Below, one piece after another: positions 63,201-64,000 of a stretch of DNA of 64,000 nucleotides. Both the position numbers and the translations under genes were made by a program. The DNA comes from Embleya sp049739465 (lineage in GTDB: Bacteria > Actinomycetota > Actinomycetes > Streptomycetales > Streptomycetaceae). The DNA lies in assembly GCF_049739465.1 (NCBI RefSeq), contig NZ_JBMHHY010000020.1:124001-188000 (forward strand). The letters run 5' to 3'. The number at the start of each line of letters is the position of its first letter. Within the stretch, counting starts at the first letter, position 1. The notes under the pieces were generated by a model. It was given only the letters and a program-made list of their open reading frames with translations, ran no database searches and was not told the origin of the DNA.

Positions 63201-64000
63201 TCAGATCGCCAATTCCAGGCCCTCCGCCGCCGCCTCCACGATCGCCTGGCCGGCCCGATTGACCCGCACGGTGAACGGTTCGCCGCCGATCCGCAGGTCG
63301 CGCAGTTCGAGTTCGCCCAGGTCCAGTGGCCCGCCCGGACGCACGGTGACCCGGCCGGTCGGGACATCCGGGCGGATCCCGGCGAACGCCACCAGGACCG
63401 GCAGGATCGCCCCGGCCGCGCGCGCGAGCGGCCGGCACGCCAGCGGATGGGCCACCGGCGCGTGGCCCTCGGCGCGCTGCTCGCCCGCGTGCATCTCCGG
63501 CATTCGGTACTGGAACCAGGGCGCGGCGTCCAGCAACCCGGCGAACAGTTGTTGCGCGGCGTCGAGGTGACCGGCGCCGGCCAATCCGGCCACCGCCACG
63601 CACGTGTCGTGTGTGCGCACCACGCCGCCGCGGGCCGCGAGCGGGTGGTAGCCGGGGGTGCGGGCCGAGCTGCCCCGCAGGCCCCAGCCGCAGTCCAGGT
63701 CGGGCGCGGTCAGCCGGTGCGCCACCGCCCGGTTGCCGGTGTCGTCCAGGATGCCGCTGGCGGGCAGGTGGGCCATCGCCGACGAGGCCACCGGGATCGG
63801 CCGGCCGCCGGGGTCGAGCGCCGCCGCGTAGTACTCCCCCGCCGCGTCCTCGGCCCGGAACGCCCGCCGAAAGGCCGCCCCGAGCTGCTCGGCCCGCTCC
63901 CGCAGCGCGCCGCCACCGGGCAGGTCGTGGGCGTCCAGGAGGTCCGCGCCGTGCCGCGCGGCCTGGTAGGTCTGCGCCTGGAGTTCGCACGGCGCGGGCC
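63201..64000 (-). CDS. glycogen debranching N-terminal-type/amylo-alpha-1,6-glucosidase family protein, C-terminal part (truncated by window edge)
   Basis: The reading frame is open from base 64000 to a stop at 63201, giving 266 residues. The segment has PAPCELQAQTYQAARHG at the left edge, YYAAALDPGGRPIPVASSAMAHLPASGIL and YHPLAARGGVVRTHDTCVAVAGLA. These match the (alpha/alpha)6-barrel C-terminal part of glycogen-debranching-type GDE proteins of actinobacteria. The N-terminus lies outside the window. It probably acts on glycogen or trehalose-linked sugars; the exact reaction cannot be stated. Confidence 0.82.
   Translation of the reverse strand, partial: PAPCELQAQTYQAARHGADLLDAHDLPGGGALRERAEQLGAAFRRAFRAEDAAGEYYAAALDPGGRPIPVASSAMAHLPASGILDDTGNRAVAHRLTAPDLDCGWGLRGSSARTPGYHPLAARGGVVRTHDTCVAVAGLAGAGHLDAAQQLFAGLLDAAPWFQYRMPEMHAGEQRAEGHAPVAHPLACRPLARAAGAILPVLVAFAGIRPDVPTGRVTVRPGGPLDLGELELRDLRIGGEPFTVRVNRAGQAIVEAAAEGLELAI

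Overview
The window is very GC-rich actinobacterial DNA with almost exclusively G/C third codon positions, dense gene packing, many 4-base ATGA/GTGA overlaps and GTG/TTG starts. Gene content and order point to the family Streptomycetaceae. The neighbourhood hrdB (principal sigma factor), serine protease, parE, parC, M16 proteases, sepH, ferrochelatase, cutRS, DUF4193 and dut matches the chromosomal core region that carries parE-hrdB-whiH and cutRS in Streptomyces. I infer a Streptomyces relative; the species cannot be named from this sequence. No CRISPR array, rRNA, tRNA, insertion sequence or prophage gene was recognised.

Layout. 1-5651: a kdp potassium-uptake operon on the minus strand (27-residue membrane peptide, kdpF, kdpA, kdpB, kdpC, then kdpD running off the left edge). 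5922-10654: DUF3710 protein, dUTPase, thioesterase, short-chain dehydrogenase, DUF3093 and DUF4193 proteins and a gamma-carbonic-anhydrase-like protein. 10712-12873: an ABC exporter. 12945-16823: acyl-ACP desaturase, the CutS/CutR-type two-component system and a 57-residue protein. 16985-22912: inositol monophosphatase, ferrochelatase, FAD oxidase, a Thr/Pro-tailed membrane protein and the cell-division regulator SepH. 22997-30264: sulfurtransferase, glyoxalase-like protein, a 29-residue peptide, a phosphodiesterase, DUF5998 protein and a Pat-type protein acyltransferase. 30389-36182: pseudouridine-phosphate glycosidase, a PdxA-like dehydrogenase with a four-carbon acid sugar kinase, and an acyl-CoA synthetase. 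36242-43195: lipoprotein, small membrane protein, CtpE-like P-type ATPase, a pair of M16 peptidases and a DUF2630 protein. 43445-52611: parC, an HD-domain alarmone-hydrolase-like protein, a thioredoxin-like ferredoxin, an acetate/pyruvate-type symporter with its DUF485 partner, parE and a DUF7455 protein. 52744-58417: secreted trypsin-like protease, hrdB, a PAS-GAF-PP2C phosphatase and a WhiH-like GntR regulator. 58535-61623: an ABC transporter whose ATPase carries an extraordinary repeat tail. 61811-64000: an unknown alpha-helical protein, a NUDIX/NrtR-like protein and the 3' part of a glycogen-debranching-type gene.

How it fits together. Most of the window is housekeeping and developmental: chromosome topology (ParC/ParE), principal sigma factor, division (SepH), sporulation (WhiH), heme and lipid enzymes, and potassium and small-molecule transport. 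Two things stand out. First, the ABC ATPase gene at 59290-61623 has its 3' third built from about 75-80 degenerate 15-bp units, which encode a pentapeptide-periodic tail of several hundred residues. Second, the phosphatase between hrdB and whiH contains the only in-frame TTA codon I found in the window, which suggests bldA-dependent, developmental expression.
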